A stretch of 14,698 nt of DNA from the NCBI GenBank assembly GCA_964580655.1, contig CAZOMR010000059.1:1-14698 (forward strand), in the 5' to 3' direction. Shown one piece after another: positions 1 to 6,511 of the stretch. The stretch is from CAZOMR01 sp964580655. GTDB taxonomy: Bacteria; RBG-13-61-14; CAZOMR01. The position numbers were made by a program, and so were the translations under genes. The number at the start of each line of letters is the position of its first letter. Position 1 is the stretch's first letter. The notes beneath the pieces are model-generated. The model ran no database searches. It saw only the letters and a list, made by a program, of their open reading frames with translations, and was not told where the DNA came from.

Positions 1-108
1 ACAAGGAAAAAGAAGATAAGCTATGCTTTAATGGAAGATAAAGAAAGGGAATATGTCAGGCCTAGTAAGACAAAAACTAAAGGAGAAAGTAAAAAATGGG
101 ATTTATGA
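1..108 (+). CDS. C-terminal end of an unidentified gene (partial)
   Basis: The first reading frame is open from the window edge and stops with TGA at 106-108, giving about 35 residues of very charged sequence that includes MEDKEREYVRPSKTKTK. Its stop lies 11 bases inside the next gene, which starts at 96; such an overlap is typical of translationally coupled genes in one operon. The composition is AT-rich like the genes that follow. No domain can be recognised from so short a tail, and an open frame of this length can occur by chance, so this is a modest-confidence call. Confidence 0.4.
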   Translation, partial: TRKKKISYALMEDKEREYVRPSKTKTKGESKKWDL

Positions 109-425
109 AATGGCTGATGAAAAAAGGCGCTATTGGTGGTGCCGCAAGATTGATGATAAAAGCCTATCGCAAAGAAAAAAAGCGGAATCCAAATGCATCT
201 GATAAAGAAATTTTTGAATCTATCGCAAAGTGGAGATATTCTATTACTGGTGAGCATCTCTCTCATGGAAAACTTGATGAAATGATACAATCTAGCTCTC
301 TCAGAGACTTTGTTCATAAAATAGTTACAGCCGAAAGATCGAAAGATATGATTAGGGCATCTGATCGAGCCATTCATGATGTTATAGATGTCATTAATGA
401 AGTCTGTGATGAGGAAGGGATTTAG
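96..425 (+). CDS. Small basic protein of unknown function, 109 aa
   Basis: I do not recognise this protein. It begins with a short amphipathic, Lys-rich segment (MGFMKWLMKKGAIGGAARLM) followed by a basic stretch (KAYRKEKKRNPNASDKEIFE) and a predicted all-helical remainder ending in an acidic tail (NEVCDEEGI). There is no signal peptide and no clear membrane helix, so it is probably cytosolic. The ATG at 96 has an AAAGGAG ribosome site at 79-85. It follows an overlapping upstream frame and precedes two more AT-rich genes on the same strand with short gaps (83 and 36 bases), so the set looks like one operon. A TATAAT at 451-456 lies in the gap after it, but without a convincing -35 box. Confidence 0.65.
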   Translation: MGFMKWLMKKGAIGGAARLMIKAYRKEKKRNPNASDKEIFESIAKWRYSITGEHLSHGKLDEMIQSSSLRDFVHKIVTAERSKDMIRASDRAIHDVIDVINEVCDEEGI

Positions 426-508
426 AAATATGATATCATTATTTGCAAAGTATAATATGTAGCAAAACTTAAGGTCTGGCAAAGAAGAGATAAAGGAGTT
501 GACAAAAA

Positions 509-1267
509 ATGGCAAAACAAATTGGGGAATTAATAATACCTGAAAATATAGATGAAGCCCTTGAATGCAATATTCTTGAGCTTTATGCGCTTATAGAAAA
601 TCCTGAACTTTTGAAAGCAATGAAACCTGTATTTGAAAAAATACAAGCTAATTTTAACTCTGAAGCAATAGATTATTGTATAAGCAATTTTCTAGATGCA
701 GAGCTTGATTTCCAAACCCATGGAGACCGTGGAATCGGCAGAACGACATCTTTTATACCTCGACTTGGTGCCTATATAAGGAAATATATGAAGAAATTTA
801 CAACCGAAGATATGATATTATTACGCGCATCAATTCAAGGTGTTATTCTCACAAGATATTTGAGAATGGGATATATTATTTATACACTTTCATTAAGTGA
901 TGAACTTTTTGCTCGTAAAGTGGATAGTAATGAGCTTTATAAGGCATGGATTCCAACTATTTATTATTCTGTTGATACAATAATAGATGAGATTACAAAT
1001 AAATATGTTACACAAATTACAAATGTGCCAGAAGAAATTCAAGAGGCATTTGAAAACCTTTGGCTACATTTCGTCCTCAGCACGTTGGAAAACATTATTA
1101 ATAAGTATAATATAAAGATAAATGGTATTTTATCAAAAAATAAATTACCAACCATATTTGATTATTATAGCATGGCGGGACGTAATTTGCGTGTATTAGA
1201 AATAATGGAAGCAAATGATCGCGAGAGGGTTAAAATGTATGCTCTTTCTGGAGGAATCATTACTTAA
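509..1267 (+). CDS. Hypothetical helical protein, 252 aa
   Basis: No family is recognised. The protein looks cytosolic and almost entirely alpha-helical. Its N-terminal third is acidic (ALECNILELYALIENPELL), residues about 70-100 are basic and Gly/Arg-containing (HGDRGIGRTTSF, then YIRKYMKKF), and a long helical C-terminal half contains many Ile, Tyr and Asn residues. No nuclease, kinase, protease or nucleotide-binding motif is visible. The ATG at 509 has an AAGGAG site at 493-498. Composition is strongly AT-rich with A/T-ending codons, unlike the genes from 2006 onward, which suggests a different evolutionary origin. It sits between two other unknown genes on the same strand and is probably co-transcribed with them. 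Confidence 0.7.
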   Translation: MAKQIGELIIPENIDEALECNILELYALIENPELLKAMKPVFEKIQANFNSEAIDYCISNFLDAELDFQTHGDRGIGRTTSFIPRLGAYIRKYMKKFTTEDMILLRASIQGVILTRYLRMGYIIYTLSLSDELFARKVDSNELYKAWIPTIYYSVDTIIDEITNKYVTQITNVPEEIQEAFENLWLHFVLSTLENIINKYNIKINGILSKNKLPTIFDYYSMAGRNLRVLEIMEANDRERVKMYALSGGIIT

Positions 1268-1303
1268 AATTAATAATCAAATTGATGAAAATCAGAGGAT
1301 TCT

Positions 1304-1546
1304 ATGAAAATTATTGGTTTATTGGGACGCTTAATTTTTTGGATTGGCCTAATCTATATTGTTGGTCATGCTGTCATTTATTCTTACCTTATGCACGATT
1401 ATGTGATGATGGTTTTAAAGTTGGTATTTTTCCCATTAACTTACATTATCTATCCATGGACAGCGGGTATATGGTGGATATTAATAATTTCTCTTCTTAG
1501 CTATTGGGCATCAACATTTTTAAAGAAAATGGAACCAGTAGATTAA
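1304..1546 (+). CDS. Small integral membrane protein, 80 aa
   Basis: This short protein is mostly hydrophobic, with two or three membrane segments: residues about 3-27 (IIGLLGRLIFWIGLIYIVGH and on), about 35-50 (MMVLKLVFFPLTYIIY) and about 54-70 (AGIWWILIISLLSYWAS). It ends in a short charged cytosolic tail, KKMEPVD. The ATG at 1304 has AGAGGA at 1294-1299. An overlapping frame opens at 1282, but the 1304 frame gives the coherent membrane topology and the better-placed ribosome site. It follows the 252-residue protein by 36 bases and is the last gene of the AT-rich block. A role as membrane partner of the two upstream soluble proteins is plausible but is only inference from position. Confidence 0.6.
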   Translation: MKIIGLLGRLIFWIGLIYIVGHAVIYSYLMHDYVMMVLKLVFFPLTYIIYPWTAGIWWILIISLLSYWASTFLKKMEPVD

Positions 1547-2005
1547 AAAATTAATCCTTGCTCTCTGATCTTCATTTTAAGGAATAGAATTTTTCAGCCA
1601 CTTATTAATGAGAGCACTAAATTGTTGACAATCTCCTTTGAATTTCCCTCCCCCTCTGATGGGGGAGGGGTAGGGTGGGGGTGATTAAATTGCGCATAGA
1701 TAAACACCCTCCCCTTAATCCCCTCCCATCAAGGGAGGGGAAGTCGAAGCAACAAAGATCAAAGAATGTAAACTATATAGTGCTCGGAGTAATAATTCTG
1801 AAGCCCTTTTACCCCGCCCAATTTAAGCGCACCTATCCACAATATCCTTTCACTAATTTTGACAATTGTTTTCAAAAAAAGTTTTAGATTGACCCGTTCT
1901 CCGCAGCAGTAGTACTGCTACTGCGAAGGATTGACCGCATCTGTCAGCAGAAACATGAATCTGGCCTAAAAATCTTTTCATCTTAAATAATGAGAGGGGG
2001 TCAAG
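1547..2005. other. Non-coding interval with repeats between two blocks
   Basis: No gene is supported in these 459 bases. They contain the GC-rich nested palindrome at 1641-1744 and, close to the next gene, a second short palindrome at 1905-1919 (7-base arms AGCAGTA/TACTGCT around a single G). A TTGACA lies at 1859-1864, but no good -10 box follows at normal spacing. The AT-rich composition of the left block ends within this interval. Confidence 0.6.
1641..1744. repeat. MITE-like nested inverted repeat, GC-rich
   Basis: Two imperfect arms of about 40 bases (1643-1683 and 1705-1744) are reverse complements of each other across a spacer of about 20 bases. Each arm is itself a hairpin of C-runs, GATG/CATC and G-runs (for example CCCTCCCCCTCTGATGGGGG at 1646-1665). 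Read on the plus strand, the right arm translates to PPLNPLPSREGK, a peptide I recognise from spurious ORF calls across many environmental bacterial genomes. That marks this as a dispersed non-coding repeat rather than a gene. It lies at the boundary between the AT-rich block and the rhomboid gene and could form a cruciform or act as a bidirectional terminator; neither role is shown. Confidence 0.7.
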
Positions 2006-3331
2006 ATGATATGGTTTCTTCCAATAGGCACTGACCAGCCGTGGAAAAAGTTTCCAAAGGTCACTGCCGGGATAGTTGTCCTTTGTGTTGTGGTTCATAT
2101 TATCAAGATCAACCTGGACGGAGATTCTCTTTCGGTGTTTTGGAAAACTTTTGCCTGGTTGCCTGGATACTGCTGGTATAACCCTATCTCCCCTCTGACA
2201 AGTAATTTTATTCATGCTAACTTCCGCCATCTCTTTTTCAACATGATATTTCTTATTGCCTTCGGGCCCACGCTTGAGTCAAAGCTCGGTTCAAAGAATT
2301 ACCTGATATTATTTTGTCTTGGAGGAATAGGGGGTTCGTATTTTGATTCAATTGTCCTGCACGGGGTGAGGGGACTGAAGCTCGGAGGCATCGGTGCTTC
2401 TGGTGCAATAAGTGCTGTGATGGGGGCATTTCTCATCCGGTGTTATTATGCGCGAGTGCGAATTATTCCCAGGATTTCCGGTTTCTATGTTCCCAAGACT
2501 TTTCTCATCAGCGGGTGGATAATTATCGGAGCCTATTTTCTGATTGATTTGATCTGGGGATTCTTTTCGCTGAAATTTGGCTTCTATTGCATAGGGTATC
2601 TTGCCCACATTGGCGGATTCCTTTCCGGAGCGGTTCTTTGCCTCTTGATTGACGGCAGAAGACAAGCGCGTAGTGATGTTCTGTGGGGCAGGATGTGGCA
2701 CTGGCGGGAGAAGCTGGAAGGAAAGGCCCAGGCCGCCTTTGAGCTAAAGGACATTGTGAAGCTCTGCCCCTCTGATGCCGGGGCCTGGCTTGAGCTTGCG
2801 CGTCTTGAGTTGCGGCTGGGCCGGAAGGATAAGAGCATGGAATATTACGAGCGCGCGGTCCGGCTTTTCTTTCAGCAGAAAAACCCGGAGCAGACCATTA
2901 TTGCGCTCAAGGAATACTTCAGGCGCTTCAAAAGGCCATTTCCTCCAAGGTTTCAGTTCAAGCTCAACCGGCTGTTGGAACTCTCAGGAGAAGCGCAAAT
3001 TCTCCACGATATGCTCCAGAGCTCACTGCTAAACTGGGATGAACTTCCAGGCACTGAGGGCGCTGAATTCCTTCGGCTAAAGTTCCGTCAAGACATGGAG
3101 CGCCTTGAGGTCGCTATCCAATGCGGGAAAGCCCTCCGGCCCCTGCCCCGTCATCTATCATCCAAAAGAATCCAGGCAATGCTCTTCACCGACGGACATC
3201 CCAGGAAAGAATTTCAAGAAACATTCTCCATGCCCTCATTATGGAGGTTGTTCAAAGGCGTATGGATTGCATTATCTTCTCTGGTCTTTTTGTTTATCCT
3301 TTTTCTTATTGTAATTTCATGTTTTATCTGA
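2006..3331 (+). CDS. Rhomboid intramembrane serine protease with TPR-like C-terminal part
   Basis: Residues 1-210 form a rhomboid core: membrane helices near 19-35, 64-90, 98-118, 128-148, 165-187 and 193-213. The oxyanion-side motif H75-x3-N79 is in HLFFN, the nucleophile S132 is in GIGASGA (GxSG) and the catalytic histidine H201 is in AHIGGFLSG. All expected catalytic residues are present, so it should cleave transmembrane segments of membrane proteins. After the core, residues about 230-300 read as TPR-type helix pairs (AGAWLELARLELRLGRKDKS, then YYERAVRLF), and a single hydrophobic helix ends the protein (about 421-441). Soluble TPR segments after rhomboid cores are known; the extra terminal helix is less usual. 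Start: ATG at 2006 behind a GAGAGGGGG run. It is convergent with the next gene, 72 bases away. The substrate is unknown. Confidence 0.9.
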   Translation: MIWFLPIGTDQPWKKFPKVTAGIVVLCVVVHIIKINLDGDSLSVFWKTFAWLPGYCWYNPISPLTSNFIHANFRHLFFNMIFLIAFGPTLESKLGSKNYLILFCLGGIGGSYFDSIVLHGVRGLKLGGIGASGAISAVMGAFLIRCYYARVRIIPRISGFYVPKTFLISGWIIIGAYFLIDLIWGFFSLKFGFYCIGYLAHIGGFLSGAVLCLLIDGRRQARSDVLWGRMWHWREKLEGKAQAAFELKDIVKLCPSDAGAWLELARLELRLGRKDKSMEYYERAVRLFFQQKNPEQTIIALKEYFRRFKRPFPPRFQFKLNRLLELSGEAQILHDMLQSSLLNWDELPGTEGAEFLRLKFRQDMERLEVAIQCGKALRPLPRHLSSKRIQAMLFTDGHPRKEFQETFSMPSLWRLFKGVWIALSSLVFLFILFLIVISCFI

Positions 3332-3403
3332 AGGCTGATGAAGAACTGGATGCTGAGCATGAATCCCGGGACATCGAAAAGGGTGTAGCGGCTGTAAGGT
3401 GTT

Positions 3404-4123
3404 TTATTTTCCATCTAAAGTTTTACGCACCTCTTGTCGGATCATCTCTGCATCCTCCTGTTCCATTATCCGGGCCACCCTTGCCCTGAGAGCGGCCTTG
3501 ACCTTGGCGTAATTCTCTGGTCTCTTTAATGCAACCTGTTTTGCAAACCCAACAGCCTTGTCAAGAAGCTCATCCCTGTCATAAACCTCGTGCACCACTC
3601 CCATCTCCTTTGCCTCCGGGCCTGTTATCCGTTTTCCAGTCAGGGCAAGCTCGTTTAGCTTCCCGGCCCCCATCACGCTCTCCAACAGCGCCACTGTTCC
3701 GGGCGGGAGGGTGAGTCCGAGATCCACCTCCGGCACGCACATCCATCCGCGGTCTCTCCGCATGAAGCGGAAGTCCATACAACATGCAAGAAAGAAGCCT
3801 CCGGCAAAGGCATGACCATTGATCGCCGCGACCACGGGTTTGGGAAAAATGAGCACCCTGCGGAGCATACCGTTGAAATTGATCAGAAACCTGACAACCT
3901 CTTCCCTGGGCTGGGAGGCTATCCAGCCAAGGTTGAGGCCATTGGAAAAATACTTGTCCACGCCACCGGTAAAGACCACGGCCCTGACCTCCAGATCAGC
4001 CTCCAGGGCATCGAGCGCGGACATGATCTCATCAGTGAACGGCCCGCTGAAGGTATTATCAGAGGCATGGTTCATTATCACGATAGTCGCCGGACCTTCC
4101 TTCTTTAGCTCAATCCATTCCAT
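3404..4123 (-). CDS. Crotonase-fold enoyl-CoA isomerase-like protein
   Basis: The 239-residue protein is a complete crotonase fold. Oxyanion-hole regions are FSNGLNLGW (59-67) and NGHAFAGGFF (102-111). The acidic catalytic position is E132 in VPEVDLGL. At the place of the second catalytic glutamate of enoyl-CoA hydratase (GGGCELA in that family) this protein has AGGFFLA, with F111. A single Glu plus the MRRDRGWM segment resembles eukaryotic, plant-type delta3,delta2-enoyl-CoA isomerases, which move the double bond of 3-enoyl-CoAs during oxidation of unsaturated fatty acids. Isomerase is therefore preferred over hydratase. No signal peptide, so cytosolic. The ATG at 4123 has GAGAGGA seven bases upstream. 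It is divergent from rtcA; no other beta-oxidation gene is in the window. Confidence 0.8.
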   Translation of the reverse strand: MEWIELKKEGPATIVIMNHASDNTFSGPFTDEIMSALDALEADLEVRAVVFTGGVDKYFSNGLNLGWIASQPREEVVRFLINFNGMLRRVLIFPKPVVAAINGHAFAGGFFLACCMDFRFMRRDRGWMCVPEVDLGLTLPPGTVALLESVMGAGKLNELALTGKRITGPEAKEMGVVHEVYDRDELLDKAVGFAKQVALKRPENYAKVKAALRARVARIMEQEDAEMIRQEVRKTLDGK

Positions 4124-4166
4124 CCTTCATCCTCTCTTTCAAGCAGGCCTTTGAAACTCCATACTA

Positions 4167-4193
4167 TTTATAACCAAATCCCTTCCCGGTCAA
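4167..4193 (-). promoter_or_regulatory. Candidate sigma-70-type promoter for the isomerase gene
   Basis: On the minus strand a TTGACC (-35, 4193-4188) is followed after 15 bases by TATAAA (-10, 4172-4167). The spacing is short; a 17-base reading gives the poorer TAAATA. The expected leader to the start codon at 4123 is about 35 bases. Its -35 box lies back to back with that of the rtcA promoter. Confidence 0.4.
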
Positions 4194-4204
4194 GGACATC
4201 AACA

Positions 4205-4233
4205 TTGACCTTCAAGACCTTCGTCTCTATTAT
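4205..4233 (+). promoter_or_regulatory. Sigma-70-type promoter for rtcA
   Basis: TTGACC at 4205-4210 (5 of 6 consensus) and TATTAT at 4228-4233 (5 of 6) are separated by exactly 17 bases. Transcription would begin near 4240 and give a leader of roughly 90 bases containing the tandem 9-mer repeat. With the mirrored GGTCAA at 4188-4193 the -35 box forms a 6-base inverted repeat spaced by 11 bases. No sigma-54 site was found, in contrast to the RtcR-controlled rtc operon of Escherichia coli. Confidence 0.55.
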
Positions 4234-4280
4234 GAGTAAAGGTGTCAAATGGAAAAAATGATGTGTTCACATAAAATATT

Positions 4281-4320
4281 GAATTCTTTGCGTCCTTTGC
4301 GTCTCTGCGGTGAGAAAGGA
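4281..4320 (+). repeat. Dispersed repeat with tandem CTTTGCGTC
   Basis: CTTTGCGTC occurs twice in direct succession (4286-4294, 4295-4303), followed by TCTGCGGTGAGAAAGG. On the minus strand it reads through as AETQRTQR or HRRDAKDAK in different frames, peptides familiar from spurious ORFs in many environmental genomes. I take it as a widespread dispersed repeat. Its 3' end supplies the AAGGA ribosome site of rtcA. Confidence 0.6.
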
Positions 4321-4327
4321 ATTCTCC

Positions 4328-5356
4328 GTGATTGAAATTGACGGCTCTTTCGGCGAGGGCGGAGGGCAGATTCTCAGAACCTCTCTCAGCCTCTCTGCCC
4401 TGAGCGGCCTTCCATTCCGTATCTTCAACCTGCGAAAAGCGAGGCAAAAACCGGGCCTCCGTGCCCAGCACCTGGCCTGTGTCCGGGCCGCAAAACAGGT
4501 CTGCGGGGCTAGATGTGAGGGAGATACAATCGGCTCGCTTGAGCTTGCTTTTGAGCCAGGCCAGATCAAGCCAGGCCACTATTCATTCAATATCGGCACG
4601 GCCGGCTCTACAATGCTCGTGTTTCAGACACTGCTTCCAATTCTAGCTGGCGGCGATGGAATCTCGGACCTGATCCTCACCGGCGGCACTCACAACCCCA
4701 TGAGCCCGCCGTTTGACTTTGTCAAAGAATGCTTCAGGCCAATGGTAAAAGAGCTTGGCGTGTCCTTCGAGATCGAGCTTATCCGCCCCGGGTTTTATCC
4801 TCGCGGAGGCGGCGAGGTCAGGGCAAGGGTTCATCTGGGAAAAAACTTTGAAAAAGCAAAACCCCTGAGCATGGACTCGGAGATTGACTGGGGCGAGCCA
4901 GTGGTTGAGATACTCCTGGCTAATCTCCCGATGCACATTGCGGAAAGGGAGCGCGATGAAATTCTGAAGAGCCTCCGGATTTCTCAAGACAAGGTGGAAT
5001 TCAAATTCCCCCCAGGAGAGTCCGGCCCGGGAAATGTCGTTTTTATCCGGTATCAGGCCGGGAGTCGGACAGAGATTTTCACCGGCTTTGGCGAGAAGGG
5101 AAAGCGTGCCGAGAGCGTGGCCCGCGATGTCTGTCGCGATGCAAAGAATTTCTCAAGGAGCAGAGCTACGCTTGATGCCAGGCTCGCGGACCAGGCCCTC
5201 ATTTACCTCGCCACCGGCCCCGGCGGAAAATTCCTCACTAACCGCATCACCGAACACCTCCGCACAAACATCCATGTAATACAAAAATTCCACAACATAT
5301 CCTCGGAAATACAGTCCCTCAAACCCGACCTCTTCAGAGTCTCTATCTCAGGCTGA
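4328..5356 (+). CDS. rtcA: RNA 3'-terminal phosphate cyclase
   Basis: RtcA converts an RNA 3'-phosphate to a 2',3'-cyclic phosphate using ATP through a covalent enzyme-AMP intermediate. The protein opens with IDGSFGEGGGQILRTSL, the family signature, followed by KARQKPGLRAQHL and FNIGTAGSTM. The adenylated histidine is H310 in EHLRTNIHV, near the usual position (H309 in Escherichia coli). Length (342 aa) is normal. I choose the GTG at 4328 because AAGGA sits at 4316-4320 with a 7-base spacer and the protein then starts MIEIDGSFGEGGG, as in relatives. An in-frame GTG at 4310 would add six residues but lies inside the dispersed repeat with no ribosome site. No rtcB or rtcR is adjacent. The stop codon directly abuts the repeat array of the transposase unit. 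Confidence 0.93.
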   Translation: MIEIDGSFGEGGGQILRTSLSLSALSGLPFRIFNLRKARQKPGLRAQHLACVRAAKQVCGARCEGDTIGSLELAFEPGQIKPGHYSFNIGTAGSTMLVFQTLLPILAGGDGISDLILTGGTHNPMSPPFDFVKECFRPMVKELGVSFEIELIRPGFYPRGGGEVRARVHLGKNFEKAKPLSMDSEIDWGEPVVEILLANLPMHIAERERDEILKSLRISQDKVEFKFPPGESGPGNVVFIRYQAGSRTEIFTGFGEKGKRAESVARDVCRDAKNFSRSRATLDARLADQALIYLATGPGGKFLTNRITEHLRTNIHVIQKFHNISSEIQSLKPDLFRVSISG

Positions 5357-5357
5357 G

Positions 5358-5515
5358 GAAATTGAAGGAAATTGAAATTGTTGAAATTGGGGTCTGAAAT
5401 TGGGGTCAGAGCTTCAATGTTCAATGTTATAGGAAATTGGGGTCAGCAAGGAAATTGGGGTCAGAGCTTCAGGAAATTGGGAAATTGGGGTCAGAGCTTC
5501 AATGTTCAATGTTAT
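5358..5515 (+). repeat. RAYT-associated array of GAAATTGGGGTC-type repeats
   Basis: Starting two bases after the rtcA stop, the heptamer GAAATTG occurs nine times (5358, 5368, 5374, 5383, 5396, 5433, 5451, 5473, 5481). Five copies extend to GAAATTGGGGTC. Two copies (5396-5430 and 5481-5515) are identical over 35 bases and end in a tandem TTCAATG doublet; others are cut at different lengths (5451-5470 is a 20-base copy). This graded set of truncated units suggests repeated slippage or partial duplication. The array lies directly upstream of the transposase gene. Confidence 0.85.
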
Positions 5516-5551
5516 GTTGTTTTTTCAGAGATATTTTGGTATTAATCATAT

Positions 5552-6511
5552 ATGGCAAGGCCTTGGCGGATTCAGTTTGAGGGTGCGGTTTATCATATTA
5601 CATCTCGCGGAAATAATCGTCAGGACATTTTTTTTGATGATGGGGATCGTTTAAAGTTCCTTGATTTTCTTGGTCGTGCCTGCGAGCGTTTCAATCTTCA
5701 AGTTCTTGCATTCTGTTTGATGGGCAACCATTTTCACCTCTTTCTTCGCACTGCTGAACCCAACCTCAGCAAGGCGATGCAATGGATCAATGGCACCTAC
5801 ACTGGGTATTTCAACCATCGGCACCAGCGCATCGGGCATCTTCTCCAGGGCAGGTACAAATCAGTTTTGCTTACGGACGAGGCGCACTATCTTCACCTGA
5901 GCATGTATATACACCTCAACCCTGTTCGTGCCCGGATTGTATCCGACCCGGCTGAATATCGCTGGTCCAGTTTCCGCGATTATACTCATCTCAAATCCCG
6001 GTTTGAATGGCTCTCTAGGGATGAAATCCTTTCAAATTATGGAGCCGGAAAGAATGGTCGTTTTCGGCAATACAGAAAAGAATGTCTCGCTCTGGCAGGG
6101 ACCAGGCCAGATTTTCTTAAGCAAATAAAAAGCGGGATCATTTCAGGCTCGGCTGAGAAGATGAAGGAATTGATTAAAAGATACCAACCTTCAGGCAAGA
6201 TTGAGGATGTCAGTGATTATACAAGCGCGGGCAGAAAGGGGGGCGAGCCTCTGAAGGAGCTTGAAAGGGTTGCTGAAACTTTTGGTGTGGAGCTTGAAGA
6301 TTTGCGGCGCTGGAATCAGAAATCTCTGGCAAGACAGGCGGCTTATTATCATCTGGTTGAGAATTGGGGGATAAGCATAACCGAGGCGGCGAAAATTTTG
6401 GGCGTAAAAAGAAGCGCAGTATCAATGGGGATTAAAAAAATCAGGAAAGAAATGGAAAAAGGCAAAGTGCTAAAAAGAAAACTGGAAAAGCTGAAGGTCA
6501 AAGAACTTTGA
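5552..6511 (+). CDS. REP-associated tyrosine (Y1, HUH) transposase with DnaA-IV-like C-terminus
   Basis: The N-terminal part is a Y1 transposase of the RAYT group: MARPWRIQFEGAVYHITSRG opens the protein, the HUH metal motif is H60-F61-H62 in MGNHFHLFL, and the likely catalytic tyrosine is Y119 in MYIHLNPVRA. Such enzymes nick and rejoin single-stranded DNA at hairpin repeats. Residues about 235-305 resemble DnaA domain IV: LKELERVAETFGVELEDLRR, then SLARQAAYYHL, ITEAAKILGVKRSAVSMGI and KKIRKEM, matching that domain's order of helices and its helix-turn-helix, with GVKRSAVS where DnaA has GGRDHTTV. No good ribosome site precedes the ATG at 5552. The last codons lie in the right inverted repeat. 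All core residues are present, so it may be active. Confidence 0.92.
   Translation: MARPWRIQFEGAVYHITSRGNNRQDIFFDDGDRLKFLDFLGRACERFNLQVLAFCLMGNHFHLFLRTAEPNLSKAMQWINGTYTGYFNHRHQRIGHLLQGRYKSVLLTDEAHYLHLSMYIHLNPVRARIVSDPAEYRWSSFRDYTHLKSRFEWLSRDEILSNYGAGKNGRFRQYRKECLALAGTRPDFLKQIKSGIISGSAEKMKELIKRYQPSGKIEDVSDYTSAGRKGGEPLKELERVAETFGVELEDLRRWNQKSLARQAAYYHLVENWGISITEAAKILGVKRSAVSMGIKKIRKEMEKGKVLKRKLEKLKVKEL

Noticed and set aside
21..515. 164-codon minus-strand frame across the first small gene
   Set aside because: It is antisense to the 96-425 gene, which has a better ribosome site and a coherent operon context; the minus-strand product is a low-complexity hydrophobic sequence.
1559..1616. Complementary TGCTCTC and GAGAGCA as a terminator after the small membrane protein
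   Set aside because: The arms are only 7 bases, 44 bases apart, with no U-run; chance is likely in this AT-rich stretch.
1675..1887. Open frame of 70 codons with PPLNPLPSREGK
   Set aside because: It lies across the nested palindromic repeat, and this peptide is a known by-product of that repeat rather than a protein.
1859..1890. TTGACA as a promoter for the rhomboid gene
   Set aside because: The best -10 candidates at normal spacing match only three of six positions.
5358..5515. CRISPR array
   Set aside because: Units are of unequal length and there are no regular spacers or cas genes; the pattern fits transposase-associated repeats.
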